Assembly: GCF_019279795.1 (NCBI RefSeq)
Contig: NC_056749.1
Span: 581,927,415 to 581,991,414, forward strand
Reading direction: 5' to 3'
DNA length: 64,000 nucleotides
Source: Protopterus annectens
Taxonomy: Eukaryota > Chordata > Ceratodontiformes > Protopteridae
The number at the start of each line of letters is the position of its first letter. Position 1 is the stretch's first letter. A model generated the notes under the pieces. It did not search any database, was not told the origin of the DNA, and worked only from the letters and a program-made list of their open reading frames with translations. Below, piece after piece: positions 43,800 through 55,340 of the stretch. Made by a program: the position numbers and the translations under genes.

Positions 43800-45680
43800 T
43801 AGATTGAATGTTTTTAGCTGGCTGTGAAGAGTTTTGAAGCTGTGCTGAGTCAGGAGAAGAGGCATTAGAGGCAGGGTCCATGGCGGGGAATGCGTCAGGC
43901 TCCTCAGGAGTGGGTACCAGTGTTGTCTTGGCCAGTCTGGAGCAATGAGAATCATCTTTGGTCTGTCTGCTCTGGTTTTCAGTAGTACTTTGGGCAGCAG
44001 AGGAAGAGGTGGGAAGGCATAAACTGCCACTGATGTCCAACTGAAAGAGAAAGCGTCCACTCTCCATGCGAAAATCCTTGAGCAGAATTTTGTCAATTGG
44101 TGATTTTTGTGGGAGGCAAAGAGATCTATGTCTGGCCTTCCCCATGCTTGGATTATTTCTGTAAAAACTTTTGGATGCAACTTCCATTCGTGTGGATCTG
44201 TCATATTTCTGCTTAGGTTGTCTGCCAGCGTGTTTTCCTTGCCTGGCAGGTACTGTGCTTGTACAGCGATTTGTAAGTCCATGGCCCTGTTCCAAAGTGA
44301 CATGGGCCAGTCTGCATAGGGGGTAGGAATGTGTTCCTCCCTGCTTGTTTATGTACCACATAACTGTGGTGTTGTCCGTTCTTATCAATAGTTGACCTGG
44401 TTTCAGAAGGTCTTTGAAAGCTATAATAGCATTTATTACTGCTAGCATTTCCTTTTGATTGATGTGAAGGTGCTTTTCTTTTTGGGACCATTTGCCCTGA
44501 ATCCACCGATCTGTCATGTGCGCCTCCCAGGCGTAGTCCGAGGCGTCTGTTGTGATGACTTGATTTGCTTGAGGCTTGCTGAATGGGAGACCTGTGTTTG
44601 TTTGGCATGCTTGAGCCCACCACAGAAATTCCTTTTGTAGACATGGAATTAGTGGTATTATTGTTTCCAAACTGTGGCTGTGTTGAGACCATAGGTTTTT
44701 CAGGTACCATTGAAGTTTCCTCATATGCAGCTTTGCACATTAGATTAGTAAGATGCAAGATGCCATGAATCCCAGAGCCTGCAGGATTTTCTTTGCAATC
44801 AGCCCGGTGCAATTTGCTAGTGCTCTGAAGTATTGAGTTAGCTGCCCCTGCTTCTCTGGCGTGAGGTAGGCCATCTGGGTGTTTGTGCCCAAGGTGGCAC
44901 CCAGGAAAATTATCTTCCGAGAGGGTATTAGCCTTGATTTCTTTTTGGTGACTGTGTATCCCAGAGAGTTCAACAACATTATTACATAAGCCAGATGTTT
45001 CAGAGGAATGTGCTTGCTGTCCGCTTGGATCAGGCAGTCGTCCAAATAAGGGTATATTTGTATCCCTTGAAGTCTGCAGTAGGCAATTACTGATGCCAGG
45101 CATTTCGTGAATACTCTGGGCGCAGTAGATAAGCCAAAGGGCAATGCAGAGAATTGATAATGGGTTGAACCTGCAAGAAATCTGAGGTATCTTCTGCAAC
45201 TTTGTCTGATTGGGACATGCAGGTATGCCTCCTTGAGGTCCAATGTTACCAGCCAAGACTCCTTGCCCAGCATGGGAAGAAGCTGCTGTAGAGTGAGCAT
45301 CTTGAATTTTGGTGCAGTAGAAATGTGTTTAGGATGGATAGGTCCAAAATAGGTCTCCAATCTATTCCCTTCCTTGGTACCAGGAATAGTCTGGAATAAA
45401 AACCTTGACCTTGTTCGTGCGTAAGTACCTCTTGAATCGCTTTCATGTCTATGAGATCTGTAATTTGCTTTTGTGCCTCTGCCCTTTGATTGTGTGGCAG
45501 GTTTGGCATGCCTCTCATTTTTGGAAGGGTGTGAAAATGGAATCTGTAGCCTCTGTTTATAATGTCCAGAATCCATTTGTCTTTTGTGACAATATGCCAA
45601 TTTTTTGAAAATAATGCCAGTTTTCCTCCTAAGGGGGCTGCCATTTGAGTCTTGCTTGGCATGCAAAGGGGAAAGTCATT
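43800..45680 (-). pseudogene. RT, RNase H and methyltransferase-like region, DIRS copy 7
   Basis: RT: KFKMLTLQQLLPMLGKESW, LVTLDLKEAYLHVPI, LPFGLSTAPRVFTKCLASV, YLDDCLIQADS. RNase H: VITTDASDYAWEAHM, AVINAIIAFKDLLKPGQ, RTDNTTVMWYINKQGG. Methyltransferase-like: DIDLFASHKNHQLTKFCSR and LIAPDWPRQHWYPLLRS. It is broken at only a few places. Confidence 0.92.
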
Positions 45681-45699
45681 GGGTTTGCTTTCTGAATGA

Positions 45700-47433
45700 T
45701 TGTGAGTTATCCTCACCACCTCTTTGTGTAGGAGCTTGCCATTGCCTGCCTCTAAACGATCCTTGAGATTGTCCTCTGCCCCTCGGGCGCCTGTATCTAC
45801 CTCTTTGGGGTCTGTCCATGGCAGGAAAGGACCAATTTTTGGAAGTCAGGTCAGGAACCCTGTAGTACCAGTTTGCATTGATTTAGCCTTTTCTTCCATT
45901 TTCCTTAATACCTCTTCAGCATTAGCACCAAATAATACATCCTTTTGTAGAGGGGCATCTAGTAATTTAGCTTTGACATGATCAGGCAAGGTTTGTTCCT
46001 TGAGCCAGGCATGTCTACGTATGACCGATCCTGTAACAGCAGCTCTACATGAGGCCTCTAGAGCATCAAAACCACAGTGTAAGGTATGCTTACCCACTTG
46101 TTCTGCACTATGCATCAAATCCTGCAACTCCTTCAAGTCTGGTTGTTCAGGTTGTGACATTTTACTTTTCAATTGTGATAACAAAAACTGTTGGTATTTT
46201 AGCATATGGAACTGACAGTTTAAGGCCCTCACGGTTAAGGTAGCCGAGGTATATACCTTCTTTCCCCACCTTTCTAAGGATCTGGAATCCCTCTCGGAAG
46301 GTAATGGATTTTTAGCAGTGGAGGCCTTAATTCCCTTGGGGCCCTGTGAGATGGTTTCTGGGTCAGCAGCATGGCTTTTGTATAGAAACTGGTGTGAGTC
46401 AGGAACCCTGTAGTACCAGTCAGGCTTGACTGGGGCTGGAGGCAGAGAATCTGGGTTAAGGCAGGCCTCCGAGTACGCATCATCTAGGATGTCCAAGACA
46501 GGAGGTATAGCCAGAGGCCTGTGCTGAGGTAGCAAGAGAAATTCCCTAAGCCTTTTCTTGGAATCTGAATAATCTTGGCCTTCCCAGTGGAAGTGTTCCC
46601 TTAAAGGTATGTAAAGTTTCCCCAAATGAGTAATCCTCTGGGGGGGGATACAGAAGGAATAGACTCCTCTGCATCAGAGTCTTCAAAAGGGGAGTAAAAA
46701 TGCTCCTGATCATCAGAATGCTCTGAAATAATGGAGCCCTGATCAGAGGAGGGGGATTCTTCCTCCACTCTGGGCCTTTTGTCCGGTGGGGGCTGAGAAC
46801 CCCTGATAAGAGTAATTAAATCCTCAGCCATTTTAAGCATCTGTTTTTTAGGCATGGGGCCTGGGGATGGGCCTTGTGTAGCTTGTCTCTTAGAGTGCAT
46901 GGCTGCTTTAGACTTAGTGAAAGCCTTGATGGAAAAAGAGGAAGGTCTGAAGACACCTTGAGTGGAGGTAGACCTGTCCACATTGTGAGGTTCAACGCCA
47001 AGAGTGGCTTCGTATCTGTAGTCGGGGTGTGGGCCGAGGAGCCTGCGACCTCAGGCACAGGAGACACTGCCAATGAAGTGTCGTCGGTAGTCAGGGGCTG
47101 CGTAGGCGCCTCGCTGAGAACCGGACCACGTGTAGTCGGCTTTGGCATGGTGTCGGTAGAGGCCGCGGACCTCGTGTGTCGGTCCTTATCTTTGCGGTTT
47201 TTAGACAAAACTGGAGTTTGAGAATCCGATGACATAATATAGTTAAAAGTTTTTCCAAAATAATGCTGGGCGAACTCCGCCCGACGCTTAATAGTGCGTT
47301 TGTTGAATGTAGCACAAAAGCGACAGGCCGAGACATCGTGGTCTGGGCCTAAACAAGGTATACAGAGTGAATGGAAATCCTTATGCGGTATTTGCTTCCC
47401 ACATGAAATACAATTGTTAACTTTGTCTGACAT
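45700..47433 (-). pseudogene. gag-like region, DIRS copy 7
   Basis: Starts at MSDKVNNC with the paired zinc motif C-X2-C-X9-H-X2-C-X2-C-X4-H-X4-C-X2-C (CISCGKQIPHKDFH to CRFC). Then come a Ser/Thr/Pro-rich linker, MAEDLITLIRGSQPPPDKR, an acidic stretch, KPDWYYRVPDSHQFLY, and HTLHCGFDALEASCRAA. The start was chosen because the zinc motif and the leader boundary coincide in all copies. It is a broken fossil. Confidence 0.88.
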
Positions 47434-47563
47434 CGGTTTGAGGCAAGAAAAGTTTCCCCAACGGGGTACTTAGCTTTCAAGAAGACTTGGGTTTCAAAAT
47501 TTTCATAATTTCAGGAGCTGGCCGACCGGCACTTGCGAATTGCTTCTGCTTCGGGCACCGCGC

Positions 47564-47745
47564 GGCAAGAAAGACTGAAGAAAATGGCGTCGGCTGGTTC
47601 CTTTATACCCCTGTCGCACTGACGTCAGGGAGGATGCGACGACAACCGACGCCGGACCTAGACTTTGGAATTCGGCCGACCGAGGACCTACCTGACGGCA
47701 GGAGAACCCATCTGTTATGACTGCAGCTGTATGCACGATGAACAT
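47564..47745 (-). promoter_or_regulatory. 5' ITR of copy 7: CRE, TATA and initiator
   Basis: Minus strand: TGACGTCA at 47620-47627, TATAAA at the complement of 47602-47607, TCAGT at the complement of 47574-47578, about 30 nt apart. The transcript would start about 140 nt upstream of gag. The motifs are seen; promoter function is inferred. Confidence 0.72.
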
Positions 47746-48339
47746 CTAATATGGTTTGTTTTCTTTTCAATTAACCTGTGTATGCCTAGGTCATAAGATG
47801 CTAAAGATAAAGAGGAAACAAAAGCATTCCACTTGCACAGGTGAAGAAATAACTTTCAGCCAAAGAGGGAGGAGAAAAGTACAGCTATGTGAACACAACT
47901 CACCTTAACAATAGATGTTTGGGTATAAGGAAAGCAAATGCAGTAGATTTCTTATTCAAGAAATAAAATGTTAAACATAAAAATAGATAAATAAAATGCA
48001 GGCAGATGTCTGCCCTTCTAGACCAATTTCCAATGTTTTGCAAATGTCTAACTGGCATGAACGGAGTCCAATATTTAAGGTTAAAGAGAGAGAGTAGCAT
48101 GTACTATCTTCAAATTTTCCCTCTGGAAAGGTTACTGCATAAGGAGTCCTGTTTATGGGCAACATTCTGCTCCAAGTCCTCAGTCTAACATTCTCAATGG
48201 TTTGCAAGATAATTTAACTTATTAACACCTACTAGCAGTCAGACAATTAACTATAATCAAAACCACCACCACAGACAGAAATAAATAACGGATACAGAAA
48301 CTAAAACAATACTTTAACAAGCAATTTCATCCAAAAACA
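47746..48339. other. unique DNA
   Basis: AT-rich sequence between copy 7 and the Penelope-like remnant. I see no gene, RNA or recognisable element. Confidence 0.45.
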
Positions 48340-49190
48340 TACAGATTTCTTCAGATAACTTCCATGTCAATGACGAAACCTGTTTAAATACGTTGACAAA
48401 GATCCATTACCAAATCCACCAATAAACTTGATACACCACTTATTACAATTAAAAATGAGAGTAATGAACATAAGGAATAAATCAATGCATAAATACAAGT
48501 TTTGTGAAACTACACTAATGATAATAAAAGATAAATGTCTCAATTTTGAAACACTAATGATGTTGAGGTTTTCACTGAGGTCTGGAAAAATGTCAGCTTT
48601 TAATCTCAATTGCCACTGCATTTTTTTCTTCTCTAATGAACTATTAAAATATATACATCCCTACTTGACCATGACAACCTGATCAAGCATCAGACACAAA
48701 CTTCTTAAAATTACAACTCATGCAGTGCTTAAACAGTACCATTGCTTTTTTCTTCTTCCTTATTGCTAATGTTCATAATTTCCAGCATAGAGTTTCTTCC
48801 TAGTTGCACCTACAGACAAACATCTTCATCTTGAACACATGGCAATATAAACCATGTCAAAAGAATTACAGGTGAAGTATTCAGGTGGACATTTTTTAAC
48901 GTGCCTTACATAAACATTAGCTCTATTACTAATGAAACAACAGCAATCATTACCAGAAAAGGTTACTTTGCCTTTTAAAGGCATGAAACCTTTGCAGACA
49001 ACAGATCTAGCCACAAGGATAGATTTAATGCTAAATCTACTTTTAGTAACAAGGTTGGCTTCTAGACCTACAGCATTAGTTACATCCCTATTACCAATAA
49101 TAATCTTACAATTACTGGTGATATTCTTTATTTCATCGCTGTTAACTGATGAAGTCAATACAGCAGGAGTAAAATTCTGTTAGAAAACCC
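48340..49190 (-). mobile_element. Penelope-like element, C-terminal remnant
   Basis: The minus-strand frame 49158-48826 contains FTCNSFDMVYIAMCS, matching the segment just before the GIY-YIG endonuclease of Penelope-like proteins (usually with a C-rich linker, here NDCCCFISNR). About 250 bp further on, WQLRLKADIFPDLSENLNII resembles the closing W-x-L-x-L-x4-P-x-G-L-N-E motif of that endonuclease. No RT is present, so this is a 5'-truncated, decayed copy with interrupted frames. Confidence 0.6.
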
Positions 49191-49203
49191 TGATTACTTC
49201 CTA

Positions 49204-50940
49204 ACCTCTATTTATTTATTTTACATTTGTTGAACATGATAGTCCGACTGGATACTTGTTCATTTTAAGCGGAGGCCCGAGGAGAAAAGCTCCACACATG
49301 CATACATACAGAAAAACTAAAGCACTGTTACAGATACAATACATAGGACAAAAGTAATTCATTCTGTCATATATAAATCTGATTTGTTATAGAGTAACAA
49401 TTAGGAAGCAATGTAGGGGTGGGCCAAAGACCTCTTTAGCACATGTTTATATTGCCAGAGTTAGTCAGGATTAGAGCAAGGACATAGCCATTGCCTTTTA
49501 AAGTACTGTTTTAGATTTTTTTGAACTGCGTTAGAACGGGTTCTGAAGCAAGCTCAGCAGGAAGAAAGTTCCATATTTTGCCAACAGAGTTAGCATATAG
49601 AGAGTCTCCAGACGAGTTGTTGCTTTTGAGGGTTTGGACTAGTAATTTGTTGGATGAGCCAAGTGTCTTGAGGTTGCTGTAAGGGGTGATAATTTTTGTA
49701 TGTACGGGTGTGTTTTCAGGTTGGTATGCTACTATTAAGCTGATTGTACTGAAGCTGGATAGGCAATTCCAGCCACCCTAGATTCTTTAGGTTCAGACAG
49801 TGGTGTGTTCTGTATGCTGCTCCAGTGGGAAATCTAGCAAAATGATTAAAGCAGCTAGAGAGTTTATTAAGGTCAGACTTACTCAAGTTCATGAAGAGAG
49901 GGGATGCATAAAGGAGGGTGGAAAGTAGATGTGTACAGGCAATTACCATCCTAGCTAGTGGAGTGAGGAAAGGTTTGATCTTGTATAGTGAACCAAGTTT
50001 TTTATTAACTTTTTTAATAGTTTGATTAATATGCATATCAAACTTGAGGTTATTATCAACTATTACACCTAAGAGTTTGGTACACGGATCTGGGGCAATG
50101 ACAGAGCCATTGTTAAATTTTATAGTAAAGGTTGGAGTGGAGGCTTTACGAGTGGGGGAGAAAAGCAGTAAGTTGCTTTGTTTTGTTAGGAATTAATAGG
50201 AGACGTTGATTGCAGAGCCAATTTTCGACAGTATTAAAATCATTTTGGGATAGAGTCTGCAGACTTAAAGGGGAGGTGGCACAGCAAATCAAAGTGGAGT
50301 CATCCGCATATTGAATGCAGGTGTCTGTTGAGATGACTGTGTACAGGTCATTAATAAAGATAAAAAATAATAGGGGTCCTAATACAGTGCCCTGAGGGAT
50401 CCCAAGGGTGATAGGTAGAAGGGAAGATAGTTTGTTCTGCCATAGTACAGCCTGTTGCCTACCACTCAGATAAGATTTGAACCATTGGCTAGCCTGGACA
50501 TCTAGGGGAATAGTTTTAAGTGCGTGTATGAGTAGTTGGTGGTTGACTATGTTGAAGGCTTTGGAGAGATCAAGAAAGAGGGCAGAAGAAAGCTTATTGT
50601 TTCGTTTTTGATTAATAACATTGGAGAAGGGCCATGGTTGTACTGTGAAACGGTCTGAAACCATGCTGCGAGTTAGCCAGGAGATTGTGCTGAATGAGAT
50701 GGCTAAGAAGTTGTTTATTGATGCACTTCTTCATAATTTTAGACAGGGGTGACAAAATAGCTATAGGTCTGTAATTTGACAGTTCAGTGGAACTGCCACC
50801 TTTGTGGAGTGGAATAACATGGGACGTCTTTCAGACGTAGGGGATAGTGGCTTCTGATATAGTTCTATTTATCAGGATAGAGATAAAATAGATTTGTACA
50901 AATCATTTCTGCTATTTGTAATCTCAAAAATAGTATCAGC
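49204..50940 (-). mobile_element. CR1/Jockey-group LINE, 5'-truncated
   Basis: Minus-strand RT blocks from about 50880 down to 50146: HKGGSSTELSNYRPIA, QHGFRP, DLSKAFNIVNHQLLIHAL, WFKSYLSGRQQAV, GIPQGTVLGPLLFFIFINDL and the catalytic YADDSTLIC. A C-terminal block at 50036-49716 (HINQTIKKVNKKLGSLYKI) follows. A 3' UTR ends in AAATAAATAAATAG (complement of 49204-49220). The upstream endonuclease is missing, which fits 5' truncation during target-primed insertion. The exact clade is uncertain. Confidence 0.85.
50146..50664 (-). pseudogene. LINE reverse transcriptase fragment
   Basis: A 172-residue open frame with motif A DLSKAFNIVNH, the GIPQGTVLGPLLF box and the YADD box all intact. Upstream fingers motifs lie in other frames at 50665-50880, so the frame is broken near 50660. 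The C-terminal segment (50036-49716) is in a third open stretch. Confidence 0.82.
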
Positions 50941-50978
50941 CAACTCTTGATCATGACACTAAGCTATAAAAACATTTG

Positions 50979-51160
50979 ATGTTCATCGTGTTTCACTGTT
51001 GCAGTCATTACAGTTGGGTTATCCTGCTGGCAGGCAACCTGGAGTCGGCCCGAGTTCCAAAGTCTAGGTCCAGCGTCGGTTGCTGTCGCCTCCTCCCTAA
51101 TGTCAGTGTGCCAGGGGTATAAAAGATGCAGCCGACGCCATTTTCTTCAGTTTTTCTTGC
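50979..51160 (+). promoter_or_regulatory. 5' ITR of copy 8 with TATA and initiator
   Basis: TATAAA at 51118-51123 and TCAGT at 51147-51151, in the sense orientation of gag and 30 nt apart. In the plus-strand copy the arrangement is the exact mirror of the minus-strand copies. Confidence 0.7.
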
Positions 51161-51299
51161 CGCGCGGTGCCCGAAGCAAAAGCTGTTCGCAAGTGCCGGT
51201 CAGCCCACTCCTGAGATTTTCAGATTTGAATTTCAGATCCTTAGTCTTCATTAAAGCTAAGTACCCCATTGGGGAAACTTTTTTCTTGCTCCAGACTGA

Positions 51300-51983
51300 T
51301 GTCAGAAAAAGTTAATAATTGTACTTCTAAATACCTCATAAGGATTTTCATTCTTACTGTATTCCTTGCCTAGGCCCTGACCACGACTGTTGCTAGTTGT
51401 CGGTTTTGTGCTAGATTTAACCGATGCACTATTAAGCGTCGGTACGATTTTGCATTCATTACTTTGGCAGAAGATTCAATTATATAATGCCATTGAACAG
51501 CCGACTACCGGATTTTATAAAAAGCGCAAAGAAAAGGAAAAGATCAGGCATCCGAGGTCCAAAACCGACGACGAGGCTTCTGCTAGGCCTGTCGCCGGTT
51601 CTCAGTGAGGCGCTTTCGCAGCCCCTGAAGTCCGTTACCTCAGAGCCACAGACCGCTTCCGACTCCCACGTGGAGCCGACTAGGCCGCTGGAAACTCAAG
51701 GCATTGGAAACTATTCTTTCAGATGGGTCCGGAGCCACTGAGCAGGCATCGGCTTCTGAGGGTGTTTTTTCAGGCCTACACAGTCATATGTAACACCAAC
51801 CAAAGGCAAAGACTAAAGCAGCTCTAAAGACAAAGAAAGATGTACAGCATTCTCCTGGACAGGCCTCCATGCCTAAAAAACAGATCCTTAAAATGGCCAA
51901 AGACCTAATTACTTTGATCAGGGGTTCCCATCTCCCTCCTGACAAGAGGCCTAGGCAAGAGATAGAATATGAATCTTCAGGTA
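51300..51983 (+). pseudogene. gag-like region, DIRS copy 8 (N-terminal part)
   Basis: Plus-strand remnants of the zinc motif region (about 51300-51420), KKRKEKEKIRHPRSKTDDEA, SEALSQPLKSVTSEPQT and MAKDLITLIRGSHLPPDKRP. It is a broken fossil. Confidence 0.8.
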
Positions 51984-52197
51984 GTACAGTTGTGTACCTA
52001 CCATAAATGTAGATGTTCGAGTGTATTCACTGTTGCAGTCATTACACTTGGGTTATCCTGCTGGCAGGCTACCCGCAGTCGGCCTGAATTCCAAAGTCCT
52101 GGTCCAGCGTCGGTTGCTGTCGCCTCTTCCCTGACGTCAGTGCGCCAGGGGTATATAAGATGCAGTCGATGCCATTTTCTTCAGTTTTTCTTGCCCC
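51984..52197 (-). repeat. 3' ITR of copy 9
   Basis: Tip GTACAGTTGTGTAC, CACTGTTGCAGTCATTACAC core, TGACGTCA at 52132-52139, TATATAAG-type box, and a TTCAGTTTTTCTTGCC end. Confidence 0.85.
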
Positions 52198-52362
52198 AGA
52201 TGTCAGGTGCCCCCAAGAAGGTAGGCAATACATATTGCTTAAAAACATACACTAAAACAAACAATACCTTCATCTACAAGCAAATACACCACATAGATTG
52301 TATAGGATAGAGAAGTCTAGATAAGTCCCAGCAAAGAAAGGGGGATGGAGGGTGGGTAACCT

Positions 52363-52465
52363 GGACAGCAACAGTGAATACACTCAAACATCTACATTTA
52401 TGGTAGGTACACAACTGTACTATGTTCATCGAGTTTGACTGTTGCAGTCATTACACTTGGGTTGA
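52363..52465 (-). repeat. ICR of copy 9
   Basis: GGACAGCAACAGTGAATAC through ACACAACTGTACTATGTTC to TTGACTGTTGCAGTCATT, complementary to the two tips joined. Confidence 0.87.
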
Positions 52466-52489
52466 ATCCCAAAGCTGAGGTAGGACGGC

Positions 52490-53400
52490 TGGGTCTAACT
52501 CCAAGTTGCAGCCTCCAAAATTTCCTTGGTTGGTACTCCTCTGAGAAAGGCTGCTGAAGTGGCTGCTGCCCTGGTAGAATGTGGCCTAATATTCTTAGGC
52601 ACTGATTTGCCATGCTGTGCATAGCAGAAACGAATGCAGTGTCCTATCCATTTTGAAATAATCTGCTTTGAAATAGCCTTTCCTTGTGATCCTGCAGCAT
52701 ATGCTACCAACAGTTGCTCAGTTTTTCTGAAAGCTTTTGTTTTGTCCAAGTAGAAGCGTAGCTGCCTGTGTATGTCCAAAGAGTGCAGTGGTCTCTCCTC
52801 TTTATTCTGGGGATTTGGACAAAATGTTAGCAAATGAACAGTTTGGTTAAGAGCCACAGTGGATACTACCTTTTGTTTGTCCATACAGAAACCCTGTCCG
52901 GATGAAAAATTATAAAAGGTTCCACTGCCATTACTGCCTGTAACTCTGTGACTCTTCTTGCTGAAGTTACTGCTAAGAGCAGAGCAGTTTTCCATGATAA
53001 GAATTTTATCTCAGCTGTATTGGCTGGCTCAAAAGGAGGCAGTGTGAGCTTTTCCAAGATGAAGTTGAGGTCCCATGTAGGTATCGGTGCTCTCCTTGGG
53101 GGGTCTTATGTTTTTTACCCCTCTGAGGTACTGTCTTAGCAGTGGAAGTGAGAAAATAGGTGGTTCCGTATTGTAATGAGCTGAAATGGCAGAGGCATGC
53201 ATCTTAATTGATGAGAAGGATAGGCCTTTGTCCAGCATCTCAGTTAGGTATTGTAAAATCTGAGGAATATTTGGAACAAGTGGTTCAAGTCCTTGTGCCT
53301 GGATCCAAGCACAGAATCTCTTCCATTTTTTGCATAAGATTTCCTGGTGCTGGACCTCCTGGCTTCCAAAATGGCATCCAAAACAGCTTTAGAGAGAGGT
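52490..53400 (-). pseudogene. tyrosine recombinase region, DIRS copy 9
   Basis: LEARRSSTRKSYAKNGRD, LSFSSIKMHASAISAHYN, VMAVEPFIIFHPDRVSV and NIRPHSTRAAATSAAFLRG. It is a broken fossil. Confidence 0.88.
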
Positions 53401-53419
53401 GTGTTCTGAGTGGCTATAT

Positions 53420-55340
53420 TATTTGCCATGCAGCCAGATTTAAGGTTCTGAGTTGGCTGTGCAGGATCTGATTGTTTTGTTGAGTCAGAAGATGAGGAAT
53501 TTGAGGTAAAGTCCAGGCTGGGCCTTGGGACAAGCTCTTTAGGATTGGGTACCAGTGCTGGTGTGGCCAGTCTGGGGCAATCAGAATCATTTTTGGCTTC
53601 TCTTGTCTGACTTTTAGGAGTACCTTGGGGAGGAGAGGCAGTGGTGGAAAGGCATAAACTGTTAGGGTTTTCCAGCTGAATGATAGAGCATCCACTTTCC
53701 ATGCCTGTGAGTGATAAGTCCTTGTGCAGAATCTCTGTAGTTGGCAGTTGTGAGGGGAGGCAAAAAGATCTATGTCTGGGCATCCCCATTTCCTTGTTAT
53801 CATGCTGAAGACTTGTGGACCTAGTTTCCACTCGTGAGGGTCCATGAGGTTCCTGCTTAGTCTGCCAGAGTATTTTTCTTTCCTGGCAGGAATTGTGCCT
53901 GCAGATGTACTTAATAGATCAGTGCAGTGTTCCACAAAGTCATGGCTTGCCTGCAGAGGGGGTATGAATGTGTGCCCCCTTGCTTGTTTATGTACCACAT
54001 AACTGTTGTATTGTCCATCTTTAGCAATAGTTGTCCTGGATGTAGTAGATCCTTGAAGGCTGTCCGGGCATTCTGTACAGCTAGCATCTCTTTCTGATTG
54101 ATATGAAGATGCATTGGGTCCGTGGGTCACATGACCTGAATACATTTTCCTGCCATGTGTGCCCCCCAGGTATAATCAGATGCATTTGTTGTTAGTGTCT
54201 GCCTGGCTGTGGGTAAAGTGAAAGGCTGTCCCTTGTTGTGGTGACAGGCCAGTGCCCATCGAAACTCCTGTTGCAGGCAGGGAATAAGAGTTATTATTGT
54301 TTCCAGGCTGTGGCAATGTTGAGTCCAAACACTTTTTAGATACCACTGTAGCTTCCTCATATGCAGTCTTGCATATGGAATTAGCAGGCTGCAGGATGCC
54401 ATGAAGCCCAAAGCCTGCAGAATTTTTCTTGCCGGTAGCTGGGTCTTTGTTGCCATCATTTGAAAGTAATGAGTCAGTTGCCTTTGCTTGTCTGGCGTGA
54501 GATAAGCCTTCTGCGCAGTTGTATTTAAGCTTGCACCCAGGAATATTATCTCTTGAGAGGACACTAGTTTTGATTTATTTTCGTTTACTGTGTACCCTAG
54601 GCAAATTAGTAATCTTTTTACAAACGCCAGATGCTTTAGTAGAATGTCCTTGCTCTCTGCTTGAATAAGGCAGTCATCCAAGTAGGGATATATTTGAATT
54701 CCTTTTTGTCTGCAAAATGCAATTACTGGTGCCAGGCATTTTGTGAAGACCCTGGGCGCAGTAGATAAGCCAAAGGGCAGTGCAGAGAATTGGTAATGCA
54801 TTGAGCCAGCTATGAATCTGAGGCATCTTCTGCAAGATTGTTCGATTGGGACATGCAGGTATGCCTCTTTGAGGTCCAAAGTAACTAGCCAAGTCTTCTT
54901 GTCCAGCATGGGTAGAAGTTGCTGCAGTGTCAACATTTTGAATTTTGGAACGTCCAGGAAAGTATTTAGAATAGATAGGTCCAGTATTGGTCTCCAGGCT
55001 TTGCCCTTTCTGGGTACCAAGAAAAGTCTTGAGTAAAATCCTTGTCCCTGCTCTTGCTGTGGTACTTGTTGAATAGCCCTCATATCCATGAGAGCAGAAA
55101 TTTGTTTTTGTGCCTCTGCCCATTGATTGTGTGGCAAGTCTGGCACACCTTTTGACCTTGGTAGGGTGTGAAAGTGGAACCTGTAACCCTGAGAAACAAT
55201 ATTCAGTACCCATTTGTCCTGGGTGATCATGTGCCAATTTTGTGAGAAAAGTGCCAGTTTTCCCCCTAAGGGTGCTGCCAAAAGGTAAGTGCTTGGCATT
55301 TGTAGAGGAAAGTCATTGGGACTGTTTCCTATAAGGTTGT
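53420..55340 (-). pseudogene. RT, RNase H and methyltransferase-like region, DIRS copy 9
   Basis: RT is nearly continuous: PLGGKLALFSQNWHMITQDK, LVTLDLKEAYLHVPIEQSC, LPFGLSTAPRVFTKCLAPV, YLDDCLIQAES. RNase H: LAVQNARTAFKDLLHPGQL, NTTVMWYINKQGG. Methyltransferase-like: DIDLFASPHNCQLQRFCTR and LIAPDWPHQHWYPIL. It is a fossil. Confidence 0.9.

Larger units (their letters stand above)
42214..47745 (-). mobile_element. DIRS-type YR retrotransposon, copy 7 (closest to whole; distinct ITR subfamily)
   Basis: Parts: 3' ITR 42214-42425, ICR 42605-42715, YR about 42770-43790, methyltransferase-like and RNase H about 43800-44600, RT about 44620-45680, gag about 45700-47433, leader, and 5' ITR 47564-47745. 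One open frame of 694 residues covers RNase H through YR. About five breaks are apparent over the whole coding part. The terminal motif is ACAGCTGCAGTC instead of CACTGTTGCAGTC at both ends and in the ICR. Inserted in unique DNA; probably young. Confidence 0.93.
50979..51983 (+). mobile_element. DIRS-type YR retrotransposon, copy 8 (plus strand, 5' part)
   Basis: The only plus-strand member. 5' ITR 50979-51160, leader, then gag about 51300-51983, where copy 9 interrupts it (after GAATCTTCAG in the acidic part of gag). The rest of copy 8 would lie beyond copies 9 and 10, in or past the gap at 60151 or outside the window. It is broken and older than copy 9. Confidence 0.88.

Noticed and set aside
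42214-47745. Target-site duplication for the DIRS copies
   Set aside because: Flanks of copies 5, 6 and 7 show no direct repeat, as expected for recombinase-mediated insertion.
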